Positions 44,366 to 54,193 are shown, counted from the first letter of the stretch. The stretch: 64,000 nucleotides of DNA from Streptomyces rishiriensis (GCF_030815485.1 NZ_JAUSWV010000002.1:2480001-2544000); one strand, 5' to 3'. Numbers and translations: made by a program. Notes: generated by a model not told the origin, from the letters alone.

Positions 44366-45370
44366 TCAGATCGCGAGCTGCTGCTCGTTGCGGTTCAGCC
44401 AGCGGCGGTAGAACGAGGTGAAGACGATCAGGATGGCCAGCAGCAGGATGCCGTAGGCGGCGGACTGGGCGAAGTCACGCGGCTGCTGCCCGAAGCCGAG
44501 GTAGTACGCCCAGGTGACGAGGATCTGCGCGTCGGGGGCGGTGTTGCCGAACAGCAGGAAGATCACGGCGAACTGGTTGAAGGTCCAGATGATGCCGAGC
44601 AGGACGACGGTGGAGCTGACGGACCGCAGGCCCGGCAGGGTGACGAACCGGAAGCGCTGCCAGGCGCTGGCGCCGTCCATCTCGGCCGCCTCGTAGAGCG
44701 AGGCGTCGATGGCCTGGAGACCGCCGAGCAGCGAGATCATCATGAACGGCACACCGCACCAGGTGTTGACCATGATCGCGGCGAATCGCTGCCAGAAGGT
44801 GTCCTCGAGCCACTGCGGCGAGGGCAGGTGCAGGGCGTCGAGCGCGGAGTTGATGATGCCGCCGTCGGCGAGCATGAACCGCCAGCCGAAGACGGTGACG
44901 AAGGTGGGCACCGCCCACGGCAGCACCAGGATCAGCCGGTACAGGGTCCGCCCGCGCAGCTTCTGGTTGAGCAGGAGCGCGAGCCCCAGTCCGATGCCGT
45001 AGTGCAGGGCGACACAGGTCGCCGTCCAGACGATCGTCCAGATGAAGTGCGACCAGAAGCGGTCGTAGGCCGTCGGGCCCCAGAGGATGTCGGCGTAGTT
45101 GTCGAGGCCGATGAACTTGTAGGTGGCGTCGATGTGGTTGACGCCGATCGTGCGCGCGGTGTTCAGGCTGTTGGCGTCGGTCAGCGTCAGGTACAGGCCG
45201 TACACCAGGGGGTACAGCACGAGCACGCCGAGGACGACCGCCACCGGGGCGATCATCACGTACGCGTACCAGTGCTTCTGGTAACCGCGCCTCAGGCGCC
45301 CGGCCGGCCCGGGCTTCGGCTCACGGTCACCGCGGCGCTTGCCGGTCGCGCGGTCGATGGCGACTGTCAT
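44366..45370 (-). CDS. malF: Maltose/maltodextrin ABC transporter permease MalF
   Basis: The protein has 334 residues. A basic N-terminus ('RATGKRRGDREPKP') is followed by six membrane helices, first 'YAYVMIAPVAVVLGVLVLYP'. EAA loop: 'EAAEMDGASAWQRFRFVTLP'. The ATG at 45370 lies 117 bp after the malE stop, with a large stem-loop in between that may reduce malF/malG expression relative to malE. It works with MalG and the binding protein MalE. Confidence 0.93.
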   Translation of the reverse strand: MTVAIDRATGKRRGDREPKPGPAGRLRRGYQKHWYAYVMIAPVAVVLGVLVLYPLVYGLYLTLTDANSLNTARTIGVNHIDATYKFIGLDNYADILWGPTAYDRFWSHFIWTIVWTATCVALHYGIGLGLALLLNQKLRGRTLYRLILVLPWAVPTFVTVFGWRFMLADGGIINSALDALHLPSPQWLEDTFWQRFAAIMVNTWCGVPFMMISLLGGLQAIDASLYEAAEMDGASAWQRFRFVTLPGLRSVSSTVVLLGIIWTFNQFAVIFLLFGNTAPDAQILVTWAYYLGFGQQPRDFAQSAAYGILLLAILIVFTSFYRRWLNRNEQQLAI

Positions 45371-45431
45371 GGTTCGACACCTTCTGGATCTTCACGCTGG
45401 ATCTTCGAGGGGTTGGTACGGCTCACCGGCC

Positions 45432-45482
45432 GGTGGCCGCCGGATCTCTCCCCCCTTCTGTGCGGGAGATCCGGCGGCCACC
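45432..45482 (-). promoter_or_regulatory. Intercistronic hairpin between malE and malF
   Basis: 17-bp perfect stem (45432-45448 with 45466-45482) and a 17-nt C-rich loop, 6 bp past the malE stop. Such hairpins act as partial terminators or protect the upstream mRNA, giving more binding protein than permease. Confidence 0.75.
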
Positions 45483-45487
45483 CGGGC

Positions 45488-46762
45488 TCACTTGCTGAAG
45501 TCCGGCACCAGCTTGGCGATGGCGAGTTCAGCTGCGCTCAGGCCCTTGTCGAGGGTCTCCTTGCCGCCCGCGATCTTGGGCAGTTCGGTGTCGAGCGGGC
45601 CCCAGAGGGAGCTGTACTCCGGCAGCGCCGGGCGCGGCTGGGCGGCGGACAGGACCGTCTGGTAGCCGGCGATGCCCGGGTCGGCCTTGACGGCGGCGGT
45701 GTAGGCGTCGTCACGGGTCGGCAGCGTCGAGTTCTTCTGGGCGATGGCCGCCTGGCTCGTCGCGGAGGTCATGAAGTTGACGAACTTCAGCGCGGCGGCC
45801 TGGTGGGCCTTGTCCGAGCCGGCGTAGACCGAGAGGTTGTGGCCGCCGGTCGGGGCGCCCGCCTTGCCGGCGGAGCCGGCCGGGACGGTGGCGATGCCGA
45901 GGTTGTTCTTGTCCGTGAAGGCGCTGCCCTTGTAGAAGTTCGTGATCTCCCACGGGCCCTGGACGATCGCGGCGACCTTGCCGTTGACGAACGCGTCCTG
46001 GATGTGGGCGTACGCGTCGGCGGTGGTGTCCGCCTTGTGCAGGCCCTTGCCGTCGAAGAGGCCCAGCCAGGTGCCGTACGCCTTCTGCGCGGCCGGCGAG
46101 TTGACGGTGATCTTCTTGGCGTCGGCGTCGACGGTGTCGGTGCCCTCGCCGTACAGGAAGGACTGGGCGTAGTAGGCCTGGGTGGAGCCCCAGTAGCCGT
46201 CGACGCCGGTCTTCGCCTTGATGGTCGCGGCGGCGGTCTTCAGGTCGTCCCAGGTCTTGGGGGCCTCGGCGATCCCGGCCTTCGCGAAGAGCGCCTTGTT
46301 GTAGACCAGCGCGAGCGTGTCGGTGACGATCGGCACGCCGTACGTCTTGCCCTCGTACTTGGCCTGCTCGATCAGGTTCGACTTGAACTTGGCCTGGTCC
46401 TTGAGGGCCTCGGTGCCGTCCAGCGGCAGGAAGAAGCCCTTCTTGGCGAAGGCGGGGGTCCAGCCGACCTCCGAGCGCAGCACGTCCGGGGCGCCGGACG
46501 CGCCGGCGGCCGTGTCGAACTTGTTCTGCGCCTGGTCGAAGGGCACGTTGACGTACTTGACCTTGACGTCCTTGTTGGCGGCCTCGAACTGCTTGACCAG
46601 GGCCTGGTACGTCGGCGCCTCATTGGTGGCGTTGGAGGTGTCCCACCAGGTGATGGTGACCGGCCCGGACGAGTTGTCGCTGCCGCTGTCGTCCCCGCCG
46701 CAGGCCGTCGCCGCGAGGGCGAAGGACGCCACCAGAGCGGTGGCCGCTATGCCACGCCGCAT
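45488..46762 (-). CDS. malE: Maltose/maltodextrin-binding lipoprotein MalE
   Basis: The protein has 424 residues. ATG at 46762 (MRRGIAATALVAS) has a GGAGAAACTC site; the longer open frame upstream is not coding. The lipobox 'LAATACGG' predicts a lipid-anchored Cys near residue 21. Family 1 solute-binding protein: 'VTITWWDTSNATNEAPTYQ', 'VPFDQAQNKFDTAA', 'DVLRSEVGWTPAFA', 'AAIVQGPWEITNFYKG', 'GGHNLSVYAGSDKAHQAA'. It binds extracellular maltodextrins and delivers them to MalFG. It is divergent from malR with two operator clusters between. Confidence 0.95.
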   Translation of the reverse strand: MRRGIAATALVASFALAATACGGDDSGSDNSSGPVTITWWDTSNATNEAPTYQALVKQFEAANKDVKVKYVNVPFDQAQNKFDTAAGASGAPDVLRSEVGWTPAFAKKGFFLPLDGTEALKDQAKFKSNLIEQAKYEGKTYGVPIVTDTLALVYNKALFAKAGIAEAPKTWDDLKTAAATIKAKTGVDGYWGSTQAYYAQSFLYGEGTDTVDADAKKITVNSPAAQKAYGTWLGLFDGKGLHKADTTADAYAHIQDAFVNGKVAAIVQGPWEITNFYKGSAFTDKNNLGIATVPAGSAGKAGAPTGGHNLSVYAGSDKAHQAAALKFVNFMTSATSQAAIAQKNSTLPTRDDAYTAAVKADPGIAGYQTVLSAAQPRPALPEYSSLWGPLDTELPKIAGGKETLDKGLSAAELAIAKLVPDFSK

Positions 46763-46895
46763 GAGTTTCTCCTTGAGGGTGAGAGCCCGTTTAGCTACAG
46801 GAAGCGGTCCCGTCCGCTGTCCTGCCGACTCCGACCGCGCCGTTGCTGCCGTCGGGCGACGTGAACGTAACAGCGATGTAAGCAGCACGAAAGAC

Positions 46896-46916
46896 CTTGC
46901 AGAAAAAAAGTGCAAG
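46896..46916 (-). promoter_or_regulatory. MalR-type operator upstream of malE
   Basis: CTTGCA-n9-TGCAAG is a perfect 6-9-6 inverted repeat with an A-rich spacer, 134-154 bp before the malE start. Its TGCAAG core is shared by the sites near malR, the amylase and the pullulanase genes. Confidence 0.8.
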
Positions 46917-47023
46917 AGAACTCCGAAGTTATCCGCACGTGACTCCTGCGTGACCTCCCCTCGACCGCTGTGAGACCGTAGTTGTCGCGGTTGAGGGCCT
47001 CGCAGCGGGGCGCGGGGCCGCTG

Positions 47024-47046
47024 TGCAAGACTCTGCAAGCTCTTGC
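47024..47046 (+). promoter_or_regulatory. MalR-type operator upstream of malR
   Basis: Direct repeat TGCAAG (47024-47029 and 47034-47039) followed by the inverted GCAAG-CT-CTTGC (47035-47046). It fits autoregulation or divergent control of malE and malR. Confidence 0.7.
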
Positions 47047-47159
47047 CATCACTTTCACGAGGGAGCGCGATGACGCAGCAGCCCGCGGGCCGTTCAACAG
47101 GTCGCCCACGGCGTCCGATCGGTGTGCAAGTCAGCACCCGACCGGTACAGTCCACCCCT

Positions 47160-48194
47160 GTGACCACACGGCTTGCCGACATCGCTGCGCAGGCGGGGGT
47201 GAGCGAAGCGACCGTCAGCCGCGTTCTCAACGGCAAGCCCGGTGTCGCCGCCACCACCCGCCAGTCCGTGCTCGCCGCTCTGGACGTCCTGGGCTACGAG
47301 CGCCCGGTCCGGCTGCGCCAGCGCAGCGCGGGTCTGGTCGGCCTCATCACGCCGGAGCTGGAGAACCCGATATTCCCGGCCCTGGCCCAGGTCATCGGGC
47401 AGGCGCTGACCCGCCAGGGCTACACGCCGGTCCTCGCCACCCAGACGCCGGGCGGCTCCACGGAGGACGAACTGACCGAGATGCTGGTCGACCGCGGGGT
47501 CGCCGGCATCATCTACGTCTCGGGCCTGCACGCGGACACCACCGCCGACATGCAGCGCTATGAGCAGCTGCGGGCGCAGGGCGTCCCCTTCGTGCTGGTG
47601 GACGGCTTCTCCCCGAAGGTCCAGGCGCCGTTCATCTCCCCCGACGACCGCGCGGCGATGACCCTGGCGGTCACCCACCTCGTCTCGCTCGGTCACACCC
47701 GGGTGGGACTGGCGCTCGGCCCCAAGCGGTTCGTGCCGGTCCAGCGCAAGATCGAGGGTTTCGTCAGGGCGGTCCAGGAACAGCTGGGCCTCAACCCCGA
47801 GACGATCGAGACCGACCTGGTCCAGCACTCCCTCTACACCCTCGAAGGCGGCCAGGCGGCGACCACCGCCCTGATCGACCGGGGCTGTACGGCGATCGTC
47901 TGCGCCAGCGACATGATGGCGCTGGGCGCGATACGCGCGGCCCGGCAGCGCGGTCTCGAGGTGCCGCAGGACATCTCGGTGGTCGGCTTCGACGACTCCC
48001 CGCTGATCGCCTTCACGGACCCGCCCCTCACCACCGTCCGCAAGCCGGTCCCGGCGATGGGCCAGGCCGCCGTCCGCACGCTCCTCGAGGAGATCGGCGG
48101 GACCCCGGCGCCGCACAGCGAGTTCGTGTTCATGCCGGAGCTGGTGGTGCGCGGTTCGACCGCTTCGGCGCCCGGGGACCGCAATCGTCCGTAG
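47160..48194 (+). CDS. malR: LacI-family repressor MalR
   Basis: The protein has 344 residues from GTG at 47160: 'TTRLADIAAQAGVSEATVSR' is the LacI HTH, followed by the hinge and a periplasmic-binding-like sensor domain ('GLVGLITPELENPIFPALAQ', 'CTAIVCASDMMALGAIRAA', 'SVVGFDDSPLIAFTDPPLT'). An ATG at 47070 with a good GAGGGAG site gives a 30-residue extension, but its third-codon G/C is low and LacI HTHs sit at the N-terminus, so GTG is favoured; S. coelicolor MalR is also 344 residues as I recall. It represses malEFG, aglA and amylases; maltose or maltodextrin is the presumed inducer. Confidence 0.93.
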   Translation: MTTRLADIAAQAGVSEATVSRVLNGKPGVAATTRQSVLAALDVLGYERPVRLRQRSAGLVGLITPELENPIFPALAQVIGQALTRQGYTPVLATQTPGGSTEDELTEMLVDRGVAGIIYVSGLHADTTADMQRYEQLRAQGVPFVLVDGFSPKVQAPFISPDDRAAMTLAVTHLVSLGHTRVGLALGPKRFVPVQRKIEGFVRAVQEQLGLNPETIETDLVQHSLYTLEGGQAATTALIDRGCTAIVCASDMMALGAIRAARQRGLEVPQDISVVGFDDSPLIAFTDPPLTTVRKPVPAMGQAAVRTLLEEIGGTPAPHSEFVFMPELVVRGSTASAPGDRNRP

Positions 48195-48325
48195 GGCGGA
48201 GACATCCGGGTCCTCCCCGGTACGCCGGCAGGAGACGCGGGGGTCCGGCCGGAGCAGGAAGTGCGGGCCGGACCCGACCGGGGGATGATCGGGCCAAGAG
48301 GTCTTTTCTGGCAGACTTTGTGTCC

Positions 48326-49186
48326 ATGGGTGAACCGACTGTGACGCCATTGGAAGGCCGTGACCAGGCCCTCCCGGAGCCCGTCACGGCCACGCCCCGG
48401 CAGCGCCGCCTGCACCGGCTGCGCAGCCCCCGCCGCCCCCGTCTCTGGTTCGAGATCCTGCTCATCGCGGTGAGTTACTGGACGTACTCCCTGGTACGCA
48501 ACGCGGTCCCGGAACAACGCGCCGAGGCGCTGCGCAACATGGACTGGATCTGGCGTCTGGAGCACAGCCTCGGCATCGCCGTGGAGGAGTCGGTCAACCA
48601 CGGGGTGAACTCGGTGACCTGGCTCATCGTGGGCATGAACTACTACTACGCGACCCTGCACTTCGTCGTCACGCTGGCCGTCCTGGTCTGGCTCTACCGC
48701 AGCCACCCGGGACGCTACGCGGCGACACGCCTGGTGCTCTTCGCCACCACGGCCGTGGCCCTGGTGGGCTACTACCTGTATCCGCTCGCGCCGCCGCGGC
48801 TGATGCCGGGCGGTGACTTCGTCGACACGGTGATGGTCCACCAGACCTGGGGTTCGATGGCGTCCGGCGACCTCAAGCACATGTCGAACCAGTACGCGGC
48901 GATGCCGTCCATGCACATCGGCTGGTCCCTGTGGTGCGGTCTGACGGTGTTCGCGCTGGCCAAGCTGCCCTGGGTGCGCATCCTGGGCCTGCTGTACCCG
49001 ACGGCGACCCTGGTGGTCATCGTCGCGACGGCCAACCACTTCTGGCTGGACGCCGTGGGCGGCGTCCTCTGCCTGGCGTTCGGCTTCGCGGTGGCCCGCG
49101 TCTGGTACGGGACTCTGCCGTACGCCCTGCCGAGAACGGCGCCGCCGCGGGGACAGGGCAGGCCCCTGCTCCCCACGAAGGCCTGA
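48326..49186 (+). CDS. PAP2-superfamily membrane protein
   Basis: The protein has 286 residues from ATG at 48326 (GTG at 48320 is possible). Basic N-terminus, then about six membrane helices ('LWFEILLIAVSYWTYSLV', 'WLIVGMNYYYATLHFVVTLA', 'LVGYYLYPLAPPRLMPG' after the next). The phosphatase-like motifs C2 'MPSMHIGWSLW' and C3 'ATANHFWLDAVGG' are kept; C1 is weak. It fits the bacterial PAP2/inositol-phosphorylceramide-synthase-like group that acts on lipid phosphates or phosphoinositol lipids. Substrate unknown. It sits alone after malR. Confidence 0.85.
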   Translation: MGEPTVTPLEGRDQALPEPVTATPRQRRLHRLRSPRRPRLWFEILLIAVSYWTYSLVRNAVPEQRAEALRNMDWIWRLEHSLGIAVEESVNHGVNSVTWLIVGMNYYYATLHFVVTLAVLVWLYRSHPGRYAATRLVLFATTAVALVGYYLYPLAPPRLMPGGDFVDTVMVHQTWGSMASGDLKHMSNQYAAMPSMHIGWSLWCGLTVFALAKLPWVRILGLLYPTATLVVIVATANHFWLDAVGGVLCLAFGFAVARVWYGTLPYALPRTAPPRGQGRPLLPTKA

Positions 49187-49264
49187 CGCCCGGCCCGCGG
49201 GTCCGCCCGCGGTCATGACCCGGTGAACTCCTTCGCGGCGGGGACGGCGGCGCCGCACGGCCCC

Positions 49265-50161
49265 TCACGACGCTTCCGCCGCCGCCCTCAGCGCGTCGAT
49301 GAACGCGTCCAGCGCGGGCTGCGCGGGCGCGGTCTCCCGGATCACCGCCTGGATGGCACGCACCGGCACCGGATCACGCACCTCCCGCACGACGACGCCC
49401 GGATGCCGGCTGCCGAGCCCCAGCCGGGGCACCAGACTCACGCCCAGCCCCGCGGCGACGAACCCCTGGGCGGTCACGTAGTCCTCGCTCTGCACCGCGA
49501 ACCGGGGCCGGAACCCCACCGCCGCGCACGCGTCGAGCTGGGCGTCGAGACAGGGCCCCGGCCACTCGCTGCCCACGAACGCCTCCTCGGCCAGCTCCGC
49601 CAGCCGCACACTCCGCCGCCCGGCGAGCCGGTGCCCGCGCGGCAGGACGGCGAGATAGGGATCGTCGAGCAGGTGCAGCAGCCGTACGCCACTGTGCTGC
49701 CGCCTCTCCCGGCTCACCGACAACGCCAGATCGGCACGCCCTTCCCGCACCTCCGCCAGGGGGTCCTCGGGATCGACCGTCAGTTTCAGCTCCATCCGGA
49801 CGCCGGGATGCGCCTCTCGCAGCCGCGCCACGGCCGGCGCCACCAGCCCGGCCCCCGCGGTGGCGAAGTACCGCACCGAAAGATGCCCCGTCCGCCCGGC
49901 GAGCAGGTCGGCGAGCGCCGTCTCGGCCTCGGCGACCTGCCGCCCGATGGCGTCCGCGTACTCGGTGAGCAGCAGTCCGGCAGCCGTGGGCCGCACACCC
50001 CGCCCGGCCCGCTCCAGCAACGCGGCCCCCGCTTCCTTCTCCAGGGCGGCGATCTGCTGACTGACGGCGGACGGCGTGTACCCCAGCGCGGCCGCCGCCC
50101 CCGTCACCGAGCCGTTCCCGACGACCGCTCGCAACACCTGCATCCGCCGCACATCAAGCAT
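49265..50161 (-). CDS. LysR-family transcriptional regulator
   Basis: The protein has 298 residues. The N-terminal LysR HTH is 'LDVRRMQVLRAVVGNGSVTG' and 'LGYTPSAVSQQIAALEKEAG'. The C-terminal substrate-binding domain spans ~90-295 ('GHLSVRYFATAGAGLVAPAV', 'GRADLALSVSRERR', 'GLGVSLVPRLGLGSRHPGV'). It is divergent from the EamA transporter with 72 bp between starts, the usual arrangement for a LysR regulator that controls its neighbour in response to the transported compound. The effector is unknown. Confidence 0.93.
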   Translation of the reverse strand: MLDVRRMQVLRAVVGNGSVTGAAAALGYTPSAVSQQIAALEKEAGAALLERAGRGVRPTAAGLLLTEYADAIGRQVAEAETALADLLAGRTGHLSVRYFATAGAGLVAPAVARLREAHPGVRMELKLTVDPEDPLAEVREGRADLALSVSRERRQHSGVRLLHLLDDPYLAVLPRGHRLAGRRSVRLAELAEEAFVGSEWPGPCLDAQLDACAAVGFRPRFAVQSEDYVTAQGFVAAGLGVSLVPRLGLGSRHPGVVVREVRDPVPVRAIQAVIRETAPAQPALDAFIDALRAAAEAS

Positions 50162-50233
50162 GCAGTGCAGCTTAACGAATCATCCAGAACATTTCACTTG
50201 TCCTCACAGGTAGGACAGGACGACCGTAGGGGC

Positions 50234-51178
50234 ATGCCCCTCGCCTCCACGCTCCGCATGGCCGCGCTCGCCCTCTTCTGGGGCTCCGGCTTCCTCTGGA
50301 TCAAACTGGCCCTGACCCACGGCCTGACCCCGGCCCAGATCACCATCACCCGGTGCGTCCTGGGCGCGGCCGTCCTGCTGCTCCTGGCCCGCCGGGCGGG
50401 CCAGCGCCTTCCGCGGTCCCGGACCGCCTGGGGCCATCTCGCCGTGGCCGCCCTGTTCTGCAACGCCCTGCCCTTCGCCCTCTTCGCCCTGGGCGAGCAG
50501 CACCTCGACTCGGGCATCGCGGGCGTCCTCAACGCCACGACCCCGCTCTGGTCCCTCCTCATCGGCATCGGCATCGGCACGGACCGTTCCCTGCACCCCG
50601 TACGCCTGGCCGGCCTCGTCCTGGGCTTCGCCGGTACCGTCCTGATCTTCGCTCCCTGGCACCACGAGGGCCTGTTCAGCCTGCCCGCCCTGTACCTGCT
50701 GGCCGCGGCGGCCAGCTACGCGGTGGCCTTCGCCTACATGGCCCGGCATCTGACGGCCTCGGAGACCCCGATGGCCATGTCGGCGGCCCAGCTTCTCGCC
50801 GCCACGGCCTGGAGCACGCTGGCGCTCCCCGCGGCCGGTCCCTTCCGTCCGGACGCCACGGCCCTGCTCGCCGTCGCCGCGCTGGGCGTCCTCGGCACGG
50901 GCGTGACCTTCTATCTCAACTACCGCCTGATAGCGGACGAGGGCCCCACCACGGCGGCGACCGTCGGCTACCTGCTCCCGGTGGTGTCCGTCGCGCTGGG
51001 CGCGATGATCCTCGACGAGCGGACAGGCGTACGCGTTCTCGCGGGCATGGCGGTGGTGCTGGTGGGCGTGGGACTCACCCGGCGGAACACGGCGTCGCGC
51101 ACACGCGGGCCGTCGGACACCCGCGGGTCGTCCGGTACGCGGCGCGACGGTGCGGCACAGCCGGCCGCTCACCGCTGA
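50234..51178 (+). CDS. EamA (DMT) family transporter
   Basis: The protein has 314 residues with ten predicted membrane helices in two EamA halves (~10-135 and ~150-285): 'MAALALFWGSGFLWIKLALT', 'HLDSGIAGVLNATTPLWSLL', 'YLLAAAASYAVAFAYM', 'AATVGYLLPVVSVALGAMIL'. The C-terminal tail is basic and Thr/Gly-rich. ATG at 50234 is used; the frame is open further upstream. A metabolite or drug exporter of unknown substrate, probably controlled by the divergent LysR gene. Confidence 0.93.
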   Translation: MPLASTLRMAALALFWGSGFLWIKLALTHGLTPAQITITRCVLGAAVLLLLARRAGQRLPRSRTAWGHLAVAALFCNALPFALFALGEQHLDSGIAGVLNATTPLWSLLIGIGIGTDRSLHPVRLAGLVLGFAGTVLIFAPWHHEGLFSLPALYLLAAAASYAVAFAYMARHLTASETPMAMSAAQLLAATAWSTLALPAAGPFRPDATALLAVAALGVLGTGVTFYLNYRLIADEGPTTAATVGYLLPVVSVALGAMILDERTGVRVLAGMAVVLVGVGLTRRNTASRTRGPSDTRGSSGTRRDGAAQPAAHR

Positions 51179-51195
51179 CCAGGGCAGGGCAGGCG

Positions 51196-54193
51196 CTAGC
51201 CGACGTAGAACAGCTCGTCCACCACGCCCCGTGCCCGGCGGGCGGTCCGGCGGTAGTCGTCGAGCATGTCGCCCACCCGCCCGGGGCCGTACCCCAGGTA
51301 CCGCCCCACCGCGACCAGTTCCCGGGCGTCGGACGGGAAGGTGTCCCCCGGCCCGTCCGCGCACCAGCATCACCGCGTTGCGCACCCGGGTCGCCAGCAC
51401 CCACGCCTCGTCCAGTGTCGCCGCGTCCTCGCCGGGGATGAGGCCGGCGTCGCGCGCGGCGGCGAGCGCCTCACGGGTCCGGGTGGTCCGCAGCCCCGGG
51501 TGCGTGGAACCGTGCCGCATCTGCACCAGTTGCACGGTCCACTCGACGTCGGACAGGCCGCCCGGTCCGAGCTTGGTGTGCAGCTTCGGATCGGCGCCCC
51601 GGGGCATCCGCTCCGACTCCATCCGGGCCTTCAGCCGCCGGATCTCCCGTACCGCGTCCTCGCCGAGCCCGTCCGCCGGATACCGCAGCGGGTTGATCAG
51701 TTCGATGAACCGGCCACCCAGTTCCTCGTCGCCCGCCACGACTTCGGCTCGCAGCAGCGCCTGTGACTCCCAACCGAGCGACCAGCGCCGGTAGTAGGCC
51801 TCGTACGACTTCAACGTGCGTACCAGCGGACCCGACTTGCCCTCCGGGCGCAGATCGGCGTCGATGAGCAACGGCGGGTCGGCACTGGGGATCTGGAGCA
51901 GTCTGCGCATCTCGGAGACGACCTTGTTCGCGGCCTGCCCGGCCTCGCGCTCGTCGACGCCGTCCCGGGGTTCGTGCACGAACAGGACGTCGGCGTCGGA
52001 GCCGTAGCCCAGTTCGTGACCACCGAAGCGGCCCATGCCGATGACGGTGAATCGCGTCGGCAGGGTGTCGCCCCAGCCGTCCTGCACGACCGCGCGCAGG
52101 GTGCCGGCCAGCGTGGCGGCCGTGATGTCGGAGACGGCCCCGCCCACCAGGTCGACGAGGGCGCCCTGATCCGCCTCGACCGGCTGCGCCTCCGTACCGT
52201 AGGAGGCGACGATGTCGGCGGCGGACGTACGGAACAGCTCGCGCCTGCGCACTCCGCGCGCGGCCGTGACCGCCTGCACGACCCCGTCGGCCCGGCGTAC
52301 CGCCGCGAGTATCTCCTGCTCCAACTGGGCCCGCCCGCGCGGCTCGAGGCCCCCGGCGTCCCCGTCGCCGAGCAGTGCCACCGCCTCCGGCGCCCGCATC
52401 AGCAGATCGGGGGCGAGCCGCCCGGCGGACAGGACCCGGGCGAGGTTCTCCGCCGCGGCGCCCTCGTCCCGCAGCAACCGCAGATACCAGGGTGTCTTGC
52501 CGAGCGCGTCCGACACCTTGCGGAAGTTGAGCAGACCCGCGTCCGGGTCGGCGGAGTCCGCGAACCAGCCGAGCAGCACCGGCAGCAGGGTGCGCTGGAT
52601 GGCCGCCTTGCGCGAGACGCCGGAGGCCAGCGCCTCCAGGTGGCGCAGCGCGGACGCCGGGTCGGCGTACCCGAGCGCGACCAGCCGCTCCCGGGCCGCC
52701 TTCGGGCTCAACCGGGTCTCCCCCGGCGCGAGTTGCGCGACGGCGTCGAGCAGCGGGCGGTAGAACAGCTTCTCGTGCAGCCGACGGACCACGGCGGCGT
52801 GCCGCTTCCACTCCTGGCCGAGTTCGGCGACCGGGTCGGTGCGCAGTCCGAGCGAGCGGCCCAGCCGCCGCAGGTCGGACTCGGCCTCGGGGACCAGATG
52901 GGTCCGGCGCAGCCGGTAGAGCTGGATCCGGTGCTCCATGGACCGCAGGAACCGGTACGCGGCGTCCAGCTGCTCGGCGTCGGCGCGCCCGACGTATCCC
53001 CCGGCGGCGAGCGCCTGGAGGGCGTCGAGCGTGGTGCCGCTGCGCAACGACGCGTCGGCCCGCCCGTGCACGAGCTGAAGCAGCTGCACGGCGAACTCGA
53101 CGTCCCGCAGCCCGCCGGGCCCGAGCTTCAGTTCACGGTCGACCTCGGCGACGGGGATGTTCTCGACGACCCGCCGCCGCATCCTCTGCACGTCGACGAC
53201 GAAGTTCTCCCGCTCGGCCGCCTGCCACACCAGGGGCCCGACAGCGGCGACGTACTCGGCCCCGAGTGCCAGGTCGCCGGCCACCGGCCGCGCCTTCAGC
53301 AGGGCCTGGAACTCCCAGGTCTTGGCCCACCGCTGGTAGTAGGCGAGATGGCTGGACAGCGTCCGCACCAGCGGCCCGTTGCGCCCCTCGGGCCGCAGAT
53401 TGGCGTCGACGGGCCAGATGGACCCTTCCACGGTGGTCTCGGAACAGATCCGCATCAGGTGCGCGGCCAGTTTGGCGGCGGCCCGTAGCGCCTTGCCCTC
53501 GTCCGCCCCGTCGACGGCCTCACCCACGAAGATCACGTCGACGTCGGACACGTAGTTCAGCTCGTGCCCGCCGCACTTGCCCATCGCGATGACGGCGAGC
53601 CGGCACAGCGCGGCGTCGTCGGGCGCGGCGGCCCGGGCGAGGCCCAGGGCGGCCCGCAGCGTGGCGGTGGCGAGATCGGCGAGCTCGGCGGCGGTCTCGG
53701 CGAGCTCGGTCGTCCCGCACACGTCACGTGCCGCGATGGACAGCAGGCAGCGCCGGTAGGCGACGCGCAGCGACACGGGATCCGTGGCCTCGGCCAGGCC
53801 CCGCTCGAACTCCTCCACCCCGGGATGCAGATCCCGCGGCTCGTACGTGACCAGGGCCTCCCAGTCCCGCGGATGCCGGGCGAGGTGGTCGGCGAGGGCG
53901 GCGGACGCCCCGAGCACCCCCAGCAGCCGGTCGCGCAGCGGCTTGGCCGCAATGAGCGTGTCGAGCAGCTCCCGGCGGGCGGTGGGCCCGGGCTGGGCCT
54001 CCAGCAGCCCGACGAGACCGTGCAGGGCGAGATCGGGATCGGCGGTGGCGCCGAGGGCCTCCAGCAGAAAGGGATCGTTGCGCACCGGCGACAGCTCGGG
54101 GCCGTCCAGGAGCCGCTCGGCGGCGGACGGGTCGGTGAAGCCGTGCCGCAGCAGCCGTGTGAAGGTGCTGCTCCTGCGCCCCGGCGCCATCAT
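51196..54193 (-). CDS. glnE: Glutamine-synthetase adenylyltransferase GlnE, one frameshift near the 3' end
   Basis: Covalently inactivates and reactivates GSI (glnA in this window) by adding or removing AMP. N-terminal adenylyl-removase NTase motif 'GKCGGHELNYVSDVDVIF' (~residue 215) and C-terminal adenylyl-transferase motif 'GMGRFGGHELGYGSDADVLF' (~residue 720) are intact. After 'RNAVMLVRGRAG' the frame breaks at the C run 51345-51349 (one extra base). Reading one base on gives 'GDTFPSDARELVAVGRYLGY' and 'RTARRARGVVDELFYVG' to a stop at 51196, the normal GlnE end. About 998 residues if corrected. Probably a sequence error. Confidence 0.93.

Noticed and set aside
47070..47159. N-terminal extension of MalR from ATG 47070 with a good ribosome site
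   Set aside because: Third-codon G/C is too low for coding in this genome and the LacI HTH normally sits at the N-terminus; GTG 47160 gives the usual 344 residues. It could still be used.
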